This document shows, piece by piece, positions 60,512 to 64,000 of a stretch of DNA of 64,000 nt (within the stretch, counting starts at the first letter, position 1; the number at the start of each line of letters is the position of its first letter). A model generated the notes under the pieces. That model was not told the origin of the DNA. It did not search any database and saw only the letters and a list, made by a program, of their open reading frames with translations. A program made the translations under genes and the position numbers. The stretch is from NCBI GenBank assembly GCA_910584155.1, contig CAJTYG010000007.1:72614-136613 (forward strand), in the 5' to 3' direction. Source of the stretch: an uncultured Christensenella sp. (lineage in GTDB: Bacteria > Bacillota > Clostridia > Christensenellales > CAG-917).

Positions 60512-61867
60512 ATGAGCGATGATTTAGACGAAATCAAAATAGAGGACCTGCCTCAAACAGAGGACAGCGCCGAGGCGTCTGCGGAGAATGCGGACGCAGT
60601 TTCGTCTATGTCTGAGGAGCCCGAAACAAACGAAGCTCAAGCCGACGAAGAGACCGAGCAGGAGGAACATAACGAGCAGCCCGAGCCCGCAGCGGAACAG
60701 CCTGCGCCTACGGAGGAAACCTCTTCTGAAACACATTCAGAAAAGCCGACCGAGGCGGCAAAGCCTGAGCCAACTAAAAAGCCCGAGCCTGTCAAGAAGC
60801 CCGAGGCGGAAAAACCTGCCGAGAAGCCTGCTGATAAACCTGCAGACGGCTCAAAGCCTGCGGACAAACCCGCAGACGGCAAGCCTAAAAAGCCGTCAAA
60901 GGCGGATAAAAAAGAGGCAAGCGCCAAAAAGAAGCAGAAGGCAAAGCTCAAAAAGGAATGGGAAGACTCTATCGTCGCTTCAAAGCGTGTCAAGCGTGAG
61001 GAGATACGCCGCAAGGTCAAGCGTGCTACGGTAGTGCTGCTTGTGTTTGCGCTTGTCGTGACGTCCGTCGTTTACGTGATGTTGCTGTTTATGCAGGAAA
61101 ACAACGTGCGTATCACCGCCAGCAACAGAGGGCAGGACGCATCCATCGCTCTTTCTATGGACAACAAAATGTGGACGCCTTATCTCAATGCAAGCGGTCC
61201 GAGCGATATCTGGAACGTGAGCTACAGCCCCGAGTATAATATGGAAAAGATAGACACCGTTGACGACGTGCGTAATATGCTTAATGCGGCTTCTGTATCT
61301 GTGGGCGAAAAGAACGGTCAAAATTTCATCCGATTTGTGTTTATGGTCAAAAACTCGGGCAAGTACGATTCCAACCTGTCCTACGAGATGACGCTCGAAT
61401 ATGATAAACACGGCTTGCAAAATTCGGTGAGAGTGATGTGGGGCGAGAGCTACAAGAGCGACGAGCTCGCAGAGGACGCTGTAAATACAACCGTCGACGT
61501 CTATGCCGCACGCTCCAACAATCCACGTCTTGCGGGCACAAACATAAATATCGGCAACTCTGCCGAGGACGGATATCTCGAGTATGTCGCATATCCGTCG
61601 CAGTCAAATGACGAAGCATATCTGCTTACTGATTTTGAAAGCACCTTTGACAACCCTGCCGTATATGATAAAGCAGTTGAAAACGGCTACTTTGCAACGC
61701 AACCGTTTTTAAACGACAACTTTGTCTTCCAACGTCACAGTGTGCTGCCCGTTGGCGAGATAATGTACTGCTATGTCTGCATATGGGTTGAGGGCAGTGA
61801 CTTCGACTGTAAGGATACAGCCCTTGGCGGCTATGTCAAAATGGGCATAAACTTTGTAGCATATTAA
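60512..61867 (+). CDS. Membrane-anchored protein with Pro/Lys-rich N-terminus and extracellular beta domain
   Basis: The 451-aa protein has an acidic then Pro/Glu/Lys-rich, repetitive N-terminal half (KPEP/KPADKPADG units, ~residues 60-150), a basic stretch, one membrane helix (~residues 170-192) and a ~255-residue C-terminal domain. With the long N-terminus in the cytosol, the C-terminal domain lies outside. Its ending (WVEGSDFDCKD..GGYVKMGINF) resembles the C-terminal pattern of TasA/camelysin-like fibre proteins. It follows the EAL-like gene by 42 bp, so they are probably cotranscribed. Confidence 0.7.
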   Translation: MSDDLDEIKIEDLPQTEDSAEASAENADAVSSMSEEPETNEAQADEETEQEEHNEQPEPAAEQPAPTEETSSETHSEKPTEAAKPEPTKKPEPVKKPEAEKPAEKPADKPADGSKPADKPADGKPKKPSKADKKEASAKKKQKAKLKKEWEDSIVASKRVKREEIRRKVKRATVVLLVFALVVTSVVYVMLLFMQENNVRITASNRGQDASIALSMDNKMWTPYLNASGPSDIWNVSYSPEYNMEKIDTVDDVRNMLNAASVSVGEKNGQNFIRFVFMVKNSGKYDSNLSYEMTLEYDKHGLQNSVRVMWGESYKSDELAEDAVNTTVDVYAARSNNPRLAGTNINIGNSAEDGYLEYVAYPSQSNDEAYLLTDFESTFDNPAVYDKAVENGYFATQPFLNDNFVFQRHSVLPVGEIMYCYVCIWVEGSDFDCKDTALGGYVKMGINFVAY

Positions 61868-62035
61868 AATTGCGCCGAATGTTACACCTCGCCTTGCTCG
61901 GTACGCAAAATCGCATAAATGCGAGTTTTGCTGTAAGCGCAACCGCCTGTCGCAGTATGCGACGTAAGGTGCAAAAGCATATAGAGAAAGCTGTTGCGAA
62001 GCTTAGAACAGCGCTCGCAACGGCGAGCGCAAAAC

Positions 62036-62144
62036 CACACTATGTTACTGCCCTTAGAAAGTATAATGTGTAAAGCATACCATATTATGGCTCCCCTTAG
62101 TAAGGGGAGCTCCGCAAAGCGTAAGCGGAGCGGTGAGGGGATTG
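62036..62144 (+). repeat. Hairpin-rich dispersed repeat, copy A
   Basis: A direct repeat of 63740-63847, beginning CACACTATG and ending GAGGGGATTG. It contains the 21-bp palindrome GCTCCCCTTA/TAAGGGGAGC (62090-62110) followed by GCTCCGC/GCGGAGC (62109-62131). No gene lies within. Confidence 0.9.
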
Positions 62145-62419
62145 CCACCAAACAAGGTAAAACAAGCGAATGAAGATTGAGCGAGATGACCTATAACAAT
62201 TTACGGGGAAATGTGTAGCGCAGTTTTAGTTTGTGCGGTAGTAGCGAGAAAATCAAGTCAGGGCTTAGACAATGCTTGCTTACAAGCGTTGTTGTGCTAA
62301 AGACGCTGATTTTCGAAGCGTGTGGATAAGTGTATATACTAAAACATAAATTTTGTAAAACACTTGTACGATAATAGAAATATTTTGCAAAATAATCGAC
62401 ATATTTGCAAAATTGTATC

Positions 62420-62448
62420 TTGACACTGCATACAATAAGCTATACAAT
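62420..62448 (+). promoter_or_regulatory. Sigma-A promoter of the secreted fibre-like gene
   Basis: -35 TTGACA (62420-62425), 17-bp spacer, -10 TACAAT (62443-62448). The leader is about 110 nt long with one hairpin before the ribosome site AAAAGGAGAAG. Confidence 0.82.
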
Positions 62449-62565
62449 GTGTATAGTATCTGTGGTAAACGTTTTATTGGCCCACAAACGGCAGATGGCT
62501 TTCTGTCGCATATGCGTTAGTTTGAAAAACTACCTCAAAAGAGGTATTTATAAAAGGAGAAGATT

Positions 62566-63516
62566 ATGAAAAAGAAAGGGTTGATTATATCAACAGTCGT
62601 CATGGTCGTTGTGCTGATTGCGTCACTGACAACAGCAACGTATGCATGGTTCTCATCCTCTGCAACGGCAACCGTGTCAAACATCACAATGAATGTCGGC
62701 GCTGCAACGTCCGTACAAATCGGTCTTGGCACAGGTACTGCTGCAACAGGTTATCACTACGGTGACAATGCCTCTTATACAAAAGACGGTGGTTGGACTG
62801 CAGCTAACACAGGTCTTGGTATCAGCATCAACACAGGTTTGTCTATGGATATCACAGCAGGTGTTGGTTCCGGTACGGAAAATACCGATGAAGCAACTAA
62901 AGCTGACAAGCCTTATTTGATGGATGCAACCTATGATGCAACACACACATTATATAAAGGTTCCGGCGACTTCCCGAATGGCGATAATACAGATAAGCTT
63001 ACTGGTATTACACCTGCTATCGTTAATGCTGAAGGTCAAACTGATACAAATGTTGGTAAGACGGACGTTGTCTTCCTCCAAATGGGTATCAGACCTGCAC
63101 AGGCTGACGTATTCGGCACATATTGCCAAATCGTTGTAACTCCCGACAGTGAATTTGTCGGTATGGCAGCTGCTCTTCATTTTGAAATCACAGTCGGCAC
63201 TGGTGATACAGCAAAGACTTGGTCAGGCGATTTGCTTAAGGACGTAAAATTTGACACAGCAACTCCCGCTGAACCCTATAAGTATTTCTTTATGATAGAT
63301 CCCGCTCAAGCAACTGCTTTGGGTTATGGTGATGCTGGTACTATTACGCAATTCTCTATCAGATTCTTCGTGTCTGGTTATGATACCGACTGCTGCAATG
63401 CTGCAACAGGTAGAGGCGCAACTATAAGCATAAACTTTGGCGGAGCAGATCAAGCAAGCACAGTTCCTACAGTGGGTGCTGATGGCAAAGCAATCGGTAC
63501 ACAACTTACTTTTTGA
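62566..63516 (+). CDS. Secreted TasA/camelysin-like (SipW-dependent-type signal) surface protein
   Basis: The 316-aa precursor starts with KKKG, a hydrophobic segment (residues ~6-26) and the TTATYAWFSSSATATVSN region, the SipW-dependent signal pattern of biofilm fibre proteins such as TasA. The mature part is Gly/Thr/Ala/Asp-rich, mostly beta, with Cys pairs (TYCQIVV; DCCNAATG). Codon use is shifted toward GGT, ACA, GCT and CTT relative to neighbours, as in highly expressed genes. It has a strong promoter, a long leader and a terminator. No SipW-type peptidase gene is in the window. It lies between two direct repeats. Confidence 0.75.
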   Translation: MKKKGLIISTVVMVVVLIASLTTATYAWFSSSATATVSNITMNVGAATSVQIGLGTGTAATGYHYGDNASYTKDGGWTAANTGLGISINTGLSMDITAGVGSGTENTDEATKADKPYLMDATYDATHTLYKGSGDFPNGDNTDKLTGITPAIVNAEGQTDTNVGKTDVVFLQMGIRPAQADVFGTYCQIVVTPDSEFVGMAAALHFEITVGTGDTAKTWSGDLLKDVKFDTATPAEPYKYFFMIDPAQATALGYGDAGTITQFSIRFFVSGYDTDCCNAATGRGATISINFGGADQASTVPTVGADGKAIGTQLTF

Positions 63517-63547
63517 GCATAATTAGTACAATCTAATTGACAATCAC

Positions 63548-63575
63548 AAAAAGGCAACGCATTGCGTTGCCTTTT
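63548..63575 (+). terminator. Terminator after the secreted protein gene
   Basis: AAAAAGGCAACGC and GCGTTGCCTTTT around AT, with a T-run. Confidence 0.9.
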
Positions 63576-63739
63576 CAATTTGCATTGAGCAAGAGCAAAA
63601 GTGTTGCGCTTCATTTGACAATTCATCATTTATCAATTTTGCTTGCCGCTTATTGTTGAGTCATTTTAATGCACTAATAAATCTTGATACTTATATATTT
63701 TATTTTTACACATCATTGTGATTTTTCTCAAAAAGCTAA
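63576..63739. other. AT-rich intergenic stretch
   Basis: I see no gene or clear signal between the terminator and repeat copy B. Confidence 0.5.
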
Positions 63740-63847
63740 CACACTATGGCTGCCCTTAGCAAGGCACAATGTGTAAAGCAAACCAATCTATGGCTCCCCT
63801 TAGTAAGGGGAGCTCTGCATAGCGTAAGCGGAGCGGTGAGGGGATTG
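63740..63847 (+). repeat. Hairpin-rich dispersed repeat, copy B
   Basis: A direct repeat of 62036-62144, with the same 21-bp palindrome at 63793-63813 and the same order of blocks; differences are scattered single bases and a diverged central part (GCCCTTAGCAAGG versus GCCCTTAGAAAG). Confidence 0.9.
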
Positions 63848-63964
63848 TTTTTACAAGGACAATATTATATTCATTATATCGGCATTACTATGAGCAAAGT
63901 ATAATTGCAATAATCATTACACCGTCCGTCTTGCGAGGTAAAGATAAGCACACGAAGTGTGTCA

Positions 63965-64000
63965 CATCCCCTCAGTCTGCTACGCAGCCAGCTCCCCTTA
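63965..64000 (-). repeat. Hairpin-rich dispersed repeat, partial inverted copy at the window edge
   Basis: Read on the minus strand it starts TAAGGGGAGCTGG and runs to GAGGGGATG, matching the TAAGGGGAGC..GAGGGGAT core of copies A and B in opposite orientation, with a different middle. It is cut by the edge. Confidence 0.8.

Larger units (their letters stand above)
61868..62565. other. 698-bp intergenic region rich in hairpins
   Basis: No coding sequence is convincing. It holds small hairpins (TCGCAT/ATGCGA; GTCGCA/TGCGAC; GCGCTCGC/GCGAGCGC at 62011-62030), the repeat copy at 62036-62144, a hairpin at 62268-62303 (TTAG..ACAATGCTTG with CAAGCGTTGT..CTAA), the promoter at 62420-62448, and a hairpin TACCTC/GAGGTA just before the ribosome site of the next gene. 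Confidence 0.7.

Noticed and set aside
61870..62073. Small open frame downstream of the membrane-anchored protein
   Set aside because: It lies in a hairpin-rich intergenic region, has no ribosome site and an implausible composition.
63540..63580. Possible attachment site for a mobile element at the terminator
   Set aside because: It is an ordinary intrinsic terminator, and no integrase or matching second copy is in the window.

Overview
The window looks like chromosomal DNA of a low-to-moderate G+C Gram-positive anaerobe of the class Clostridia. The evidence is a CIRCE-controlled hrcA-grpE-dnaK-dnaJ-prmA-rsmE-mtaB string, a dnaG-rpoD-trmK-Nif3 string, an L-box (lysine) riboswitch, canonical sigma-A promoters (TTGACA-17-TATAAT) with AGGAGG ribosome sites, a meso-diaminopimelate dehydrogenase, and a DUF1667/FAD oxidoreductase trio. 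Most genes share one codon style. A few AT-rich genes (about 22.2-22.5, 25.7-27.5 and 35.2-36.4 kb) stand out as accessory. I saw no insertion sequence, prophage, rRNA operon or CRISPR array. The species cannot be named from sequence alone.

Layout. 1-4.3 kb: primase (cut by the window edge), sigma-A, TrmK, Nif3-like and zinc-ribbon genes, closely packed. 4.4-8.3 kb: a GH2 beta-galactosidase and a convergent PnuC transporter, which has its own promoter and a terminator-containing leader. 8.5-19 kb: thrS, then the heat-shock/protein-quality operon (hrcA to mtaB) and a HIT protein. 19.1-21.9 kb: an L-box followed by a three-gene amino-acid ABC importer, so most likely a lysine importer. 22.2-28.5 kb: accessory genes (small Cys protein, NERD protein), rpsU, tRNA-Val, tRNA-Leu, an M20 peptidase, and a zinc-ribbon/LRR surface protein split by an in-frame TAG and preceded by a structured leader RNA. 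28.6-34 kb: pyrophosphatase, the GlpA-like/FAD/DUF1667 trio and a short ComEC. 34-37.7 kb: a membrane-anchored DUF1508-like protein, AT-rich hypotheticals, an XRE regulator with a perfect operator-like palindrome, and an FAD oxidoreductase. 37.8-39.6 kb: the GGGtGRT/NifU-like pair of unknown function.

39.8-57.5 kb is mostly housekeeping: tyrS, YigZ, ilvE, recX, a MazF-type toxin without an adjacent antitoxin, ddh, a HAD phosphatase, a diacylglycerol-kinase-like protein, pgsA, valS, three membrane proteins, an aconitase-family hydratase, alr, formyl-THF cyclo-ligase and an RsmD-CoaD fusion. 57.5-63.5 kb turns to cell-surface or signalling functions: a coiled-coil protein, a degenerate EAL-like protein with C-terminal YFDENGKW repeats, a Pro/Lys-rich membrane-anchored protein, and a secreted protein with a TasA/camelysin-like signal region. 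The last lies between two direct copies of a 108-109 bp hairpin-rich repeat, and a third copy, inverted, is cut by the right edge.

The best candidates for something undescribed are the pseudoknotted leader RNA at 28.3-28.5 kb, the leader of pnuC at 8.3-8.43 kb, the amber-split LRR protein, the GGGtGRT/NifU-like pair, and the degenerate EAL/surface-protein cluster at 58.8-63.5 kb.
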